This document shows, piece by piece, positions 46,191-58,568 of a stretch of 64,000 bases of DNA; within the stretch, counting starts at the first letter, position 1, and each line of letters starts with the position of its first letter. This DNA comes from Rhipidocladum racemiflorum (lineage: Eukaryota > Streptophyta > Magnoliopsida > Poales > Poaceae): assembly GCA_036346355.1 (NCBI GenBank), contig CM070591.1, forward strand, positions 33,016,392 through 33,080,391. The letters run 5' to 3'. Both the position numbers and the translations under genes were made by a program. The notes beneath the pieces are model-generated. The model did not search any database. It was given only the letters and a program-made list of their open reading frames with translations, and was not told the origin of the DNA.

Positions 46191-47103
46191 CTATTGCAAA
46201 TCTATGGCCTCCAAAGGCATCTGTTCCTTTGGCACTCGCAGACACTTCTTCAATTGTGACACATGGAACACATCATGAATCCCAGCAAAAGACGGCGGCA
46301 ACTCGAGTTTATAAGCAACCTCTCCTCTTCGTTCTAAGATTTTGAATGGTCCAACATACCGAGGGGCAAGCTTTCCTTTCACTTCGAATCTCTTAACTCC
46401 TTTGAGAGGGGTGACTCTAAGGTACACATAATCATTGGGCTCGAAACTCAAATCTCGGCGACGATTATCTGCGTAACTCTTTTGTCTGCTTTGAGCTATC
46501 TTCAACCTGTCTTGAATCAACTGGACTTGCTCTTCGGCTTCTTGAAGTACAGCCGGACCAAACAGTCTCTTTCCAGTTGAGAGGGGTTCTACACTTTCTT
46601 CCATATAAGGCTTCAAACGGAGACATTTGCAGACTGGCTTGGTAACTATTGTTGTAAAAGAATGCAACATATGTCAAATACTTGTCTCACTTGATACCAT
46701 AGGTTAAGGCACAAGCTCTTAACATATCCTCCAGGATTTGATTCACACGTTCAGTCTGTCCATCAGTTTGAGGATGATAGGCAGTACTAAACCTGAGTTG
46801 GGTGCCCAAGGCTTCATGCAGACTTTGCCAAAAGCGAGAAGTAAACTGGGTTCCTCTATCTGACACTATCTTCTTGGGTACTCCATGAAGACTAACAATT
46901 CGTGACATGTACAATTCTGCTAGCTTATCTACCGTATAGGTAGTCTTGACTGGAATGAAGTGAACTACCTTAGTCAATCGATCCACTATTACCCAGATCG
47001 AGTCATAACCACATTGGGTTTTAGGAAGTCCAGTGATGAAATCCATACCGATTTCTTCCCATTTCCATTCTGGAACCTTTAATGGCTGCAATAATCCTGC
47101 CGA
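46191..47103 (-). pseudogene. Tekay-2 integrase
   Basis: Frame 47091-46687 has MDFITGLPKT (first catalytic Asp), SLHGVPKKIVSDRGTQFTSR (second Asp) and HPQTDGQTERVNQ (Glu): a whole DDE core. A stop after TYGIK (TGG to TGA type) and a frameshift near 46550 follow. Frames 46677-46465 and 46670-46191 contain AFFYNNSYQASLQMSPFEAL, LKIAQSRQKSYADNRRRDL and GVKRFEVKGKLAPRYVGPFK, the C-terminal DNA-binding part. Confidence 0.92.
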
Positions 47104-47862
47104 TCTCTAATGCTCAGCTTTCACCTTCTGACCGACATCACAGAGAGCAACATACTCTGCAATCTCACGCTTCATGCTAGGCCACCAATATCTTTCCTTA
47201 AGGTCTTGATACATTTTAGTGCTTCCGAGGTGGATGGAGTATAGAGTCTCATGTGCTTCATTAAGTAACAACTCCTTGAGATCTTTTTGATCTGGCACAT
47301 AGATGCGCTTCTCATACCAAACTGTACCTTGCTCATCCTCGGAGAAATTTGGAGTTTTATCTTTCTTCATGTTTTGCTTGATTTCTTTAATATCCGGATC
47401 CTCGATGTGTGCTTGTCGGATCTGATCCTCCAATGTGGGTTGCATTTCCAATGTAGCTAGGTATCCTTCTTGAACCAAATCCAAATCAAGCTTCTGGAAC
47501 TCTTCATGCAACGCTGGCTGATTTTCCTTAATCACTAAAGTATTGCAGTAGCTCTTTCTACTCAAAGCATCAGCTACGACATTGGCCTTTCCTGGATGGT
47601 AATGAATTTCAATGTCATAATCCTTGATCAACTCTAACCATCTCCTTTGTCTCATATTAAGATCAGTCTGAGTGAATATGTACTTCAGACTCTTGTGGTC
47701 AGTGTAAACCTCACAACGTTTGCCGATAAGGTAATGGCGCCAGATCTTCAGGGCATGCACTACAGCTACCAATTCTAGGTCATGGGTAGGATAGTTAGCT
47801 TCATGTGGCCTTAGTTGTCGCGAAGCATACGCTACAACCTTCCTGTCTTGCATTAGCACACA
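47104..47862 (-). pseudogene. Tekay-2 RNase H and integrase zinc finger
   Basis: One open frame of 250 codons: VVAYASRQLRPHEANYPTHD, KRCEVYTDHKSLKYIFTQTD and HYHPGKANVVADALSRK belong to RNase H; HETLYSIHLGSTKMYQDLKE and YVALCDVGQKVKAEH belong to the HHCC finger, in which the usual second Cys of CxxC is replaced (CDVGQ). It ends in a TAG before SAGLLQPL. Confidence 0.92.
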
Positions 47863-48018
47863 TCAGAGTCCTTGTCGAGATGTGCCACAAAAGATCTCAA
47901 AATCCTTTCTGATGTCTGGTAAGATAAGCACTAGGGCAGTGGTGAGACACTTCTTCAATTCTTGGAAACTCCGTTCACACTCGGGTGTCCAAACAAATTT
48001 CTGCTCCTTTTTCAATAG
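47863..48018 (-). pseudogene. Tekay-2 RT-RNase H link
   Basis: Minus-strand reading LLKKEQKFVWTPECERSFQE then LKKCLTTALVLILPD continues RT into RNase H after the TAG at 48019-48021. A further stop precedes CVLMQDRK at 47862. Both breaks are single nonsense codons in an otherwise continuous frame. Confidence 0.8.
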
Positions 48019-49416
48019 CTATGTGAGTGGTTTGGCTTTTCTAGAGAATCCTTCTATGAAACGGCGATAATATCCTACCATTCCAAGAAAACTTCTGACT
48101 TGGGGTACTGTTTTAGGTGAGTCCCAATTGAGCACATCCCGAACTTTACTTGAGTCAACTGCGACTCCTGCTGCTGAAATGACATGTCCTAAGAAAGCGA
48201 CTTCCTTCATCCATAAATCACATTTACTGAACTTAGCATAGAGTTGATGTTCTCTTAGGTTCATTAAGACTAGGCAAAGATGATTCTCATGCTCTTCCTC
48301 ACTCTTGAAGTAAACCATGATGTCATCGATGAATACGACCACAAACTTATCCAAGTATTCCATGAATACTTTAGTCATCAGGCTCATAAAATAGGCAGGG
48401 GCATTGGTCAAACCAAAAGACATCACAGTGAACTCATACTGTCCATACTGAGTCACAAAGGTTGTCTTGGGAATGTCCTCTTGACGAATCTTCAACTGAT
48501 GATAACCTGACCTTAGGTCAATCTTTGAGAACACTCTAGCTCCTTGAAGTTGATCAAATAAATCATCAATCCTTGGCAAAGGGTACTTGTTCTTGATTGT
48601 TACTTCATTGAGTGAGCGGTAATCCACACACATCCTCTGAGTACCATCCTTCTTTCCAACGAGAAGAACTAGGGCTCCCCAAGGTGAAGAACTTGGGCGG
48701 ACAAAACCTTGGTCTTGCAGCTCCTTAATCTGTCTCTTTACTTCAGCTAACTCATTGGTAGGCATCCTATAGGGTCTCTTGGAGATGGGTGGGGTTCCTG
48801 GCACTAGGTCGATCAAAAACTCTATGTCTCGATCTGGTGGCATCCCAAACAACTCATTTGGAAACACATCAGGGAACTCTCTGGCGACTGGCACATCTTC
48901 CAAACTTATCCCTTTAGCACTGCAAACTTGTATACCATCTGGCTTGTCGGTGGCAGCTTGAAACTTTAACTTCACTCCATCTGGGCTGGTTAAGGTAATC
49001 ACCCTATTCCCACAATGCAAAACTGCCTGGTTCTTGGATAACCAATCCATTCCCAGTATCACATCTAAGGACTTGGTGTCTAGGACTATGAGATTGGCTA
49101 GAAATTCTACCCCTCCGATTAATATTTTAACTTCGAGGCAACCTTGGTTCGTACTCAAATCCAAACCAGGTGACTGGACTAACAAAGCAGTTCTAAGAGG
49201 CTTTGTTTCCAAATAATGATTTGCAGCAAAACTCCGAGAAACAAACGAATGCGTAGCTCCAGAATCAAACAAAACCATGGCACATGCTGAGTTAACTAGG
49301 ATCTTACCTAGGATGACATCTGGTGCAGACTGGGCATCCTCAGTGGTGACATGGTTCACACGGCCTCTTCCCACAGTCGGTGGAGTCCTGGTAGCTGGGT
49401 TGGGAGTCTGGGGCAC
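48019..49416 (-). pseudogene. Tekay-2 protease and reverse transcriptase
   Basis: The longest open frame in the window, 465 codons. Protease: VLFDSGATHSFVSRSF (DSG active site) and LDVILGMDWLSKNQAVLHC. RT: PISKRPYRMPTNELAEVKRQ, MCVDYRSLNEVTIKNKYPLP, FSKIDLRSGYHQLKI, FGLTNAPAYFM, FIDD at 48322-48333, FLGHVIS and SFLGMVGYYRRFIEGFSR. It stops at PLT followed by TAG, where the family has another Leu/Gln codon, just before LLKKEQKF. Domains look intact up to there. Confidence 0.94.
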
Positions 49417-50543
49417 TCCACATCCTGGTTCTGGTGCGGGGGTCTTGGCTGGCGTAGCTCCTAAGTTGAAGCGAACTGGTGCTGGAGCTTGCTTCTTTGG
49501 GCAACTGTTGGCGTAATGCCCCAGTTCATGGCAATGGAAACAAGTGACTCCTGCAGCTGGATTATTGGTCCTCTAAGACTGATTGTTGTTGGTGTTGAAG
49601 TTGCGGTTGCCCGAAGCGGCTGGACGAGGTGCTTGTGCAGGTGTCCTGAATGTCGATGGAGGAATAGAATGAGCAGGTTGCGGTGCACTCATTCAGACTC
49701 TCTGCTACTTATTCTGACGAGCTCCTTGCTGCATCATCTTCCTCTTATGAGATTCTTCTAACTCACGGCGAGATTCCTCTATGAGCATGGCTTTGTCCAC
49801 AAGGTGTTGAAAATCTGCATAATCATTGCCAATGACTTGCATCTTTAATCCGGGGTTGAGACCACGCTTGAACTTCTTCTGGAGGGCATCATCTGTAGCA
49901 ACGTCTTCTGGAGCATAGCGAGCAAGTTGAGTGAATTTATTGAGATATTCACTCACTGACATCCCCTCTTGCTTGAGCTCGTGGAACTCATTCTTCTTCA
50001 TCTCCACTTTGCCATCTGGGATATGGGAGTGATGGAAAGCAGCAGAAAACTCTGCCCAGGTGATAGTCTGAGGGTCATTGTGGGCAGCACTGTAGTTCTC
50101 CCACCATTCAGCGGCGGTGCCCTCTAAATGATGAGCAGCATAGAGAACCTTCTCACAGTCAGTGCACTAAGCAATAGCAAGTTTCTTTTCAATGGAGCGA
50201 ATCCAATCATCTGCCTCCAAGGGTTCTGAAGAGTTGGAGAAGGTAGGCGGATAAGTCCTCATGAACTCTGCTAACTTGGATTGCGGACGTGCTTGGGGAG
50301 GTGCAGCAACGGCTTGATTCTGCTGGGTCAACAGGTTGGCTAGGGCAGCTGCAGTCTAATTCTGTTGATTCATCATGTGGGTCATATTCGGCATCATGGT
50401 GTTCATGATCCGAGTCTGAGCTGCCAAGAAGTGTCCAAGGTTCTGATCTGTCACATCGGTAGTGGAGGTGGTGCATTGGGATTGGCACTGGCATTGGCAT
50501 CCATTGGAGAACTGCGACCAGCTCCAGAACGAGTGTCAACCAT
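49417..50543 (-). pseudogene. Tekay-2 gag
   Basis: Start at the ATG on the minus strand at 50543 (MVDTRSGAGRSSPMDANA). Core: MEMKKNEFHELKQEGMSVSE, LNKFTQLARYAPEDVATDDA, FKRGLNPGLKMQVIG and FQHLVDKAMLIEESRRELEE (50007-49705). The zinc knuckle CFHCHELGHYANSC (49501-49542 on the plus strand) is intact with CX2CX4HX4C spacing. Frameshifts or stops lie near 50440, 50165 and 49700. Confidence 0.88.
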
Positions 50544-51163
50544 CTGCAGGATAGGGCAATGTTGATAGGTAAGAGGGAAAAGCAATAGACAAGTGGTGAG
50601 ATCATCTAAGGGGAGTAGGTAATACCCAAGGACAAGAGATAATAGGAGAAATAGCCGAAAAGGCTACGAAACAAGAGGCAATAACTTTTCAACTCAATGG
50701 GTGGCTGCAACATAATGCATCGAGCAAGTGCACAACACACTTAACACACAAGCAACAAAACTTGTAATTCATGCGGTCTACACGTCGCTAAGCTAAAAGG
50801 GAATGACATGCTCCAATTCAAAAGAGCACTATTAACTTATCCTATATGGGAGGCTTCTTGAACATCCGCTCGACGACTTGATCCTTCCCTGGTCTTGAAA
50901 AGTCAGCAGCATCCCTTTCCTGCTTTGCATCTTCGTGGACGACTCAAGGCTTAAGAGGTTTTATGAGATGAGATCAAATTAAACTTTATAAAATAATATG
51001 TCAGCAAAGGAGAATAACAAGAACCTAAGAATAAGATGAGAGGAGTCAACTATACAATACCCATTTGTTGGTTTGATTTTGAAAATAATTTTGAAGTTCC
51101 TTCTAAGAAAACCATGTTAACTAGGGTTGCGTCCCACAGTCGAGATGGCTCGGATACAAACTT
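50544..51163 (-). other. Tekay-2 leader with degenerate PBS
   Basis: 620 bases between the 5' LTR and gag. Next to the LTR the minus strand reads TTTGTATCCGAGCCATCTCG, which resembles TGGTATCAGAGCC with three or more changes, so the PBS has decayed. No ORF of note. Confidence 0.7.
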
Positions 51164-52296
51164 TGTCGGGACCCGGATTTGTGAATCCAAAACCCTCTGT
51201 GTATACTGCACTAGTCCAGGATCACGCTAGTGCACACAGTGGCAACAAAATTGGCATATCATTCCATGCATCGAATTAACTAAGAAAAGTAGCAAATAGA
51301 AACAACGGACCTTATGATCAAGTTTATATAACTGTGCCTTAAGAGCTTAAGAAACAAATAAAACTCCTGCAGTGGAAGATAAAATAACTTGGGCCATACG
51401 ACATGCCACAGGCAATCGTCTGGGGAGCGCCATCCTAGTTCACGTTGTCTTCATAAAACTCTTCCTCGTAGAACTTAGTGTTTCCCTGTTCTTCTTCAGC
51501 AATTGATCAACAAAGGCATATTGCCGTGAGTACAAAAAGTACTCAGCAAGCCATAGAGAATGATGCAAATAATGTACGGCTTAACCATGGATAGTCATAT
51601 GGTTATTTTGCAGAAAGCAATAAGTTGAACGAAAATACAATAAATAGATTCAAGCATATTTGACAAAGATAATAACAAATGGTAAATCAATGGTAATTAA
51701 TAACACAAGATTGGTGAGGCATCACCCATCACCAACTAGATCATCATCAACCACTGAACTTAACAACATTAAAAAATTTAACATCGAAAACAATAGTGAA
51801 CTCCCGGTTCACTTCCAACGATACCATCCTTACACATTTTCTGAAAACACTATACCCCATGTGAAATCCACAGGCACGTCCATGACCGCAAACATGGCTA
51901 TTCGAATAGTTTAACATACACTCTGCAGAGGTTGTACAGCTTTACCCAGAAGATATGATCAGCTCCTATTGCCATACGTAATTAACACACTTCCTTTGGT
52001 GTGTCGGCATAGAGATCATAACAAGGCCTTTACAATGCTCTGTCTAAACCCAGTACTGCCCGCTAAGGTTTCACCCCTCAGGGCCCCCTCTTGCGCCATG
52101 TGAGTCTACCCGTCGATCCCGGAACCCACACAACCACAACAATACTTAAGTATAGACATTGCAAATTAATTAGCCAGGTCTGTCCCATACCAGACATGTG
52201 GTTGTACGATTAATCCCAGTTCAATGGCGCACAAGATTAAGTCCTTAAGTATACTCAGGCAAGTCAACCACATCCCAATTGTGCTAACAGCACCCC

Positions 52297-52301
52297 TTTA
52301 C
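52297..52301 (+). repeat. Target-site duplication of L4, left
   Basis: TTTAC, repeated at 53880-53884. Confidence 0.92.
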
Positions 52302-53879
52302 TGTGACACCCCAGAATATGACATTTTAGAATTCGGCAATTTGGTACGACTTTATAGCGTGTTTTTGGGCTGTTTTCAGGTGTTTGGGCCTCTCTGGAGG
52401 ACTTTGGGCCTTGGGGGTTGAGTTGGGCCTCCGGTGGAATGGTTTGGGCCCAAGGGGGGGACTTTTGGGCTACCAAATCTGGCCCCCACCCCTTGGTGCA
52501 CCGCCCCACTTGGCGCCACCACCTCTCCCCTCCCCTCTCCACCCCCCTTGCTGCCCTAGAGGAGATCCCCACCTCACCATCCCGTTGATCTCTCCATCGG
52601 AAGGCCCCGTGACGAGGAGATCCGGCGGTTCCGGCGCAAGGAGGACGATCGGGGAGCCCGGGAGGAAGGATTTCGGCGTTAATCGTTCGTCGGGCGAAGG
52701 TATGGCCTGGGGAATCCTTGGGGTTGGTCTAGGTTCTGTGCTAGAGGGTATTTGGATGCTTTTAGATCAGGTGGTGTGACCCCGGGAGTGCCCTCCTCAT
52801 CCCGCCTATCCGTTGCCCGAGGTTAAGGCAAGTGTATTGGGATGGGTAACATGTGGTTTATTTGCTTGTCTTGACTAGATGTAATTGTTTCCATGTTATG
52901 CTATCTTGCCATGCTCAGTGTTTGCCATGATATGATAAAAAGGGTATGTTAAGATGCTATGCAATGGTTTATGGTTAATGATTATGGCATATGTTGCATA
53001 CACGGCATGAAACTTGGCCTGGTCGGTGAGAACGTCATAACTATTCCGGTAAGGTCGGTGAGAAAGTTATGACTAATCCGGAGCGCCATGGATGTAAGAC
53101 CTACCTCGTGATTCCACCCACGCGATGAGTGGAAGCGAGGAGTAGGCACCATCCATCTACGGGATGGAAGGGGGATGTGGGTGCACGCCGACGGGTGTGC
53201 ACTCGGCAATACCGGTATATGCTTCCAGGAGACATGTGCATTGCATTGCATTGCATACATGATGATGATTATGAGTTGTGTACAATGTGCTTTGTCATGG
53301 CTATGATGTTGTAGATGAGGTTATGGTTTGATTATGATGTTAAAGTATGGTATGTATTGCTGTTGGCGTTGATCTATTCTTTATGATCCATTGCAATATG
53401 CTTGCTGAGTGATGAACTCACGCTTGTGTTTATGTTGTTTTTCTTAGGTACCTTGACACCGACATGTGGGAAAGGGGCTTAGCGGCACGACATCACATAA
53501 TTTCCACACAATTATACAATATTTACCTTTCGGATTTGTGATCATGAATCTAGGGTGATGAAACTAGGATTATGATTTGTTCATGTGCCTGTTTACATCC
53601 TTTACTTCGATTTGGTTCATGAAGTGGTTAAATTCATTATGTTAGACTTAAATTGCCGCTATATTACCTGTTATTGCTGCTTTGGATGTTTTTCCATTAT
53701 AATATATCATGTGATATTTTGTTGTTGCTTCGAATCATGGATAAACAAAGGAGATGCTGCCGAAATTTTCGGTTCTAGCATTCGCTCCTTTGCTGTAATT
53801 TATCTTTATTTGAGGTTTTTAGATGCTATTTAATCTATGTTTGGTAACATTCAGGCACACTAGATGCCGGGGTGTTACA
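52302..53879 (+). mobile_element. L4: solo LTR of the LARD family with internal deletion
   Basis: 1578 bases, TGTGACACCCCAG to GCCGGGGTGTTACA, flanked by TTTAC. About 0.6 kb is missing compared with L1: TTTTAGATCAGGTGGTGTGA near 52768 joins the LTR segment before base ~600 to the conserved GGTGTGACCCCGGGAGTGCC block. There is no internal region. Confidence 0.93.
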
Positions 53880-53884
53880 TTTAC
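53880..53884 (+). repeat. Target-site duplication of L4, right
   Basis: TTTAC, matching 52297-52301. Confidence 0.92.
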
Positions 53885-55535
53885 TTCAAGATCACTTGCC
53901 CGAGTGAAAACAACTTTGTGTAACCAATACCAATGGCACACCGCGCCATGGTACAACAAATTTTACAACAGTGGCTACCCGCCACGATTCCATAACTCAT
54001 TAAGTCAATATTATTAATGTATCATGTGACATGAATCCCATCATACAACTAAGCATGGCTAAGCATAGATATGGTAACCCAATGTTGGTACTACAATATG
54101 TCCAACTATTCACCAATCCAACCTAGGGTGACAATGGATACATGACATTTCAACTATTCAAGGGGGCATAATGACAATCAGGTGCTTAACTAGTCCCAGC
54201 AAATAGTACTTATAAACAAATAGCATGCAATTATATAAAACAAAGTAATTTTGTAAACATGGGTCCAACATGGTCAAGAACTATGACTTGCTTTGTTGAT
54301 GAACTGCAATTGCTGAGTCTTGATCTCCGAATCCTACGCTCACTCCCTGGGGATCAACGTCTACCGGAAAAGAATGCAATAAACACAAATGAATACCAAA
54401 ACAGTAAACAAACAGTAACAAAAATTAAAATAAATGGCTCTGGAATGTAGAGCTTGATGTTACAAATTTAGAAATTTGAACGGGCTCAATCGGAGTTCGT
54501 ATGAGGGAGAACGGACTCTCGGATGTTCTAAAATCAGGAAAATGAAAAAGGCTATTTTCTGGAATTATTTTTCTAAAGGAAAAGGGTTTTATTGCGTCAT
54601 CACTGTGGTCATCTAGGGTTCGGGTATACTGGATCTACGGCTCGGGATAGGCTCACGGTGCACTCGGTGCACATGAATAGTGCCAGGCTGAGGTGGCGAC
54701 GGTGGACGCGTGGCGTCGTGGCGCTGACGCGGCGATGGCGTGGTGCTGACGCGGCGATGCACGTGGTGGCCACGTCGGCTAGGGCTCGGGCGGGACCCCC
54801 GGCGGCGCAACCATGGCGGCGCTACACCGGACGCGAGGAAGACGACGCGCACAATGGCGATTCCCGGCCAGATCGGGCACGATTTTTGGTGGATCCGGAA
54901 GAGGACTACCCGGCGGACTCGGATGAACGCGCGACTGTGGTTGGGATGCACCGGAACTGCCGAACGGCGCGGAGGAAGATGGTGGCTGCAGCGGAGGACT
55001 CCGGCGAGCGATTGCTGGCGCTAGGATGCGTCTCGGCGGGCGTGGATGGTGGCTATGGGTGCGGCTCGAGGAGGCGAAACTGGATCTTGAGGCGGAGGCG
55101 GCGGCTTTTAAAGGCCGTGGAGGTGGTGTGGACGCCGAAAAGGTGGCAGCTAGGGTTTGCTTGGGCGAGGGCCGAGGCTGGCTGCGGAAGCGGTTGGGAG
55201 GCGACGCATGGCAAGACGAGTTGGATCGAGCCGACTGGATTCAGCCCGAAGGCATTTTGGAATAAAAACCATTTTCCAAATAATGAAAAATCCAAAATAA
55301 TCTAATAAAGGCAAATAAATTCAAATAAATAGCTAATAAATTCAGGAAAATCCCAAAAAATGCAGAAAAATTCCTTGAAGTATAAAGGCATCTTGGATTT
55401 GATGCACAGAATAAATAAATAAAATCTTTTGGTGTTTAGAAAATTCAAATTAGGCTGGAATTTAATTCGGGAAAAATCCAAATGATCCTTTTTGACTTTG
55501 AAACTTTGTTAAAGTTCAAAAATTGGGAAGTTACA

Positions 55536-55540
55536 ATGCA
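55536..55540 (+). repeat. Target-site duplication of Tekay-2, right
   Basis: ATGCA, matching 43181-43185. Confidence 0.92.
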
Positions 55541-57310
55541 ACTATTAAACCGAAACTTGCTTGAGCTCTTCTCCTTTTACAACCCATGCAAACATAGCTC
55601 CAAGCAATACCAAACAAACTCAAATATATTTTTAGTTTGAAAACAAAAACATAAAGTTCGACAATTGCAACACATGTAAAATATGAACTTCATGTGAAAA
55701 CCAACGTATGAGCTCTTCCTATTTGCAACACACACAAAAAAGAGCAATCATACTAAAACTAAAGCATATGCTTATCCTATTTGCAACACATGCAAATCAA
55801 AGCAATATGCCTACAAAGCCACCGCATTAGCTCATCCCATATGCAACACATGCAAATCAGAGCTATTATGCGAAAAAACAATTCAAAAAAAGATTCGAGC
55901 TCGAGTGATTAACGGTATTGAGATCACCAACACATGATGAAGCTCAAATCAAAGGACTCAACACCTATTAATAGTACGGCGCTAAATACTAGACTCAAAG
56001 ACTAGGAAACTCATTAGCCTATCTAGTTATACCTTTAGCCGCCGCAAGCAATCCCCTTTGGGGTCTTTATGATATTCAATCATTGTCTCCCTTGGGATCG
56101 ACACCTAGCTCTACTTCTCTTTTCCGGGATCTACTCTTGGCGTCCATCACCTCATGATGTCGTCCTTGTCCCATTTTTAACCATCTTTGAACCTAACCTA
56201 GCTCATTCATCACTTACGAAAATAGTTAGTCCAAAAACACATGGTTGCCTCAATCATCTTTGCACTCCATTAATACATAATGGATGCCACTTATAAGGAT
56301 TGAGCACAACCTAAATCAATATAATGAATTAAATGTGTCTTAAGCACAATGATGCAACACATGCTTCATTATACTTAAGATCTATCCATTTGTCATTGAT
56401 AAATCAAGGAACACCATCAACACATGATGAAGTGTTCACTATTGATTAATACAACAAATGAACTAAATTTAAATTTTCATTTAAATTGATATGTTTCAAT
56501 GTATTGATCCTTTATATACGGAGTGAAAAATAGATCAATACTAATGAAACTTCAAGTTAAAGCTTGAACTCCCCCTATATATGTGCATCCATGTAATATA
56601 TGGATTGGAAAACATAATGCACATTTTGTGGTTTAAGCAATGGAGAAATTCATTCTTTAACTTTAATCCAAAGTATGCAATGGATAATAGAATGAATGCG
56701 CACACATACTTTGGGTTTTCCATTTTCCATCCAAACATGAGACTATTAATAATAAGCTCAATAAACATGTTAGTCTCATAAAGATGAGGTTTGTCATTAA
56801 ACAAGATTAAGTATTAATCTAATATCAATCACCAAAACCAATAGAGCTTGAACTTACAACTAGGTGTTGGGAGGAGTTTATAATGAGATGTGTATTATGT
56901 TGTATTCACCCAATGGGGAGTGTTATGATAAGGATAGATTCCCTATTCCAGCATGGAAGGATTCTATACATTGGTGGGTGAATCCGAATTGATCTCCAGG
57001 GGTTTTTCTACTATATATTGGGTATTGTCTTGTACAGAAAAATCAATCTAATAAATAGAGATAGCTTTTCTCCTTTACATTGCATGTGCTTCTACTTGTG
57101 CATCTACTTTTACTCGTGTATTTTTGTAAATATGCTATTAATTGATGTGAAAAAATGATTACATTTTACTACAGCCATCACGTGGTTTCGCATCGATGTT
57201 TGGTGCAACTAGGGGCATCGAGTGGCATAGACGCATAGTGTCCCATGTGACATTCTTGATTCGCTTGGGCTGGTGGCTACTATTGGAAGTATTTACTTTA
57301 GGGATGTCCT
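55541..57310. other. Region U, right part: unclassified AT-rich sequence
   Basis: Its first ~330 bases continue the repeats of 42540-43185 (ACACATGCAAATCAAAGCAA, CAACACATGCAAATCAGAGC). The rest is AT-rich without ORFs above about 87 codons and no domain I recognise. CTTGAACTCCCCCTATATAT near 56561-56580 would be a purine tract on the minus strand, so part of U may be the 3' non-coding end of an old minus-strand copia element; this is a guess. Confidence 0.5.
56921..57173 (+). repeat. Possible short copia-type LTR
   Basis: TGTTATGATAAGGATAG follows a short purine run CAATGGGGAG; a TATA-like ACTATATATTGGG lies near 57009-57021 and an AATAAATAG near 57050. The segment could end at TTTTACTACA. 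No second copy, TSD or pol is visible, so the call rests on pattern only. Confidence 0.3.
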
Positions 57311-58568
57311 TGTAACACCCCGGCATCTAGTATGCCCTGGATGTCACCAAACATGATAAACACAGCATCTAAATGGCACAAATAAATGTAAATTACAGCA
57401 AAGGTGCAAATGCTAAAACCGAAAATTTCAGTAGCATCTTATTTGTTTTTCCATGATTTGAAGCAACAGCAATAATATGGCAATGTATAGCATAATATGA
57501 GACATCTAAAACAGCAATAACAATTGACATGGCAACATCTTACGTATAAAATAATGAATCCAACCACTCCAAAATTATAACGAGGCAAAAGATGAACTTA
57601 AGCACACAATCAAGCCATACTCCAAGTTTCATGGCACTAATCTTATTATTATGTCTCCAAATGATAAACACTGTCTATATGTGAGGAGCTACGTGTAGAA
57701 GTGTAGCTAAACCCCTTTCCCGCATGCCGGTTTCATGGTACCTAAAAACAACATAAGACACAAGCGTGAGTTCATCACTCAGCAAGTATATTGCAATGGA
57801 ACAAAACGAACAGTTCAATGCTAATATCTCTATATATCATGCTTAACATCATAACCATGTTCAAATCTCATTGTACACATCTCATTATCATAATCATGTA
57901 TGCAATGCAATGCACATGTCTCCTCGAAGCACATACCGGTATTGCCGAGTGCACACCTGTCGGCGTGCACCCTCTTTCCCCCTTCCATCCCGTAGATGGA
58001 GGGTGCTTACTCCTCGCTTCCATTCACAACTGTGGATGGAATCACGAGTTAGGTCTTACTCAATGGCGCTCTGGATTAGTCATAACTTTCTCACCGACCT
58101 TACCAGACTAGTTATGACTTTCTCACCGACCTGGCTAGTTCTCATGCCATGTATGCAAATATGTCATAAACATAAACAACCTGCACATAAACTCAATTAT
58201 TCATTGCATAGCCTCATAATACACCATTTTCATCATGTCGCAAGCAAGTGTCAATCATGGCATCATATCATAAAACATGTGTAAACCATCTCATTATCAA
58301 ACATTATGGCTCCCTAAGCTGCAACCACTATAATACACTTGCCTTCAACCACGGGCGACGGATTGGCGAGAGGATGAGGGCACTCTCGGGGTCACACCAC
58401 CTACACATAGGTACCACACACTCAAAACGTGCCCTCAAAACAGTACAAGAACGATCCCCTACCCCGACTTCGCAAACAACCCCTAAAGCCCGAAAACAGA
58501 GAATCTGTCCATACGGGACAGCGGGGTTCCAACTAGCATAACTTGAGTTCTAGGACTCCAAATTAAGT

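Larger units (their letters stand above)
43186..55535 (-). mobile_element. Tekay-2: complete Ty3/gypsy chromovirus, minus strand
   Basis: LTRs of 2789 bases each (43186-45974; 51164-55535 without the L4 insertion), internal 45975-51163, exact TSD ATGCA. Gag, protease, RT, RNase H, integrase and chromodomain follow in order on the minus strand. LTRs show about 17 differences in the first ~225 bases, so it is the oldest datable insertion here. LTR ends (TGTCGGGACCC on plus) and parts of U3/U5 are related to Tekay-1, but it is a different family. Confidence 0.95.
51164..55535 (-). repeat. Tekay-2 5' LTR, interrupted by L4
   Basis: LTR sequence 51164-52301 and 53885-55535 adds up to 2789 bases, the same length as the other LTR. 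A local duplication of GCTGACGCGGCGATG appears near 54720-54760 and is absent from the 3' LTR. Confidence 0.93.

Noticed and set aside
56541..56804. Opposite-strand ORFs of 66-87 codons in region U
   Set aside because: AT-rich, no recognised motif, no supporting signal for a gene.
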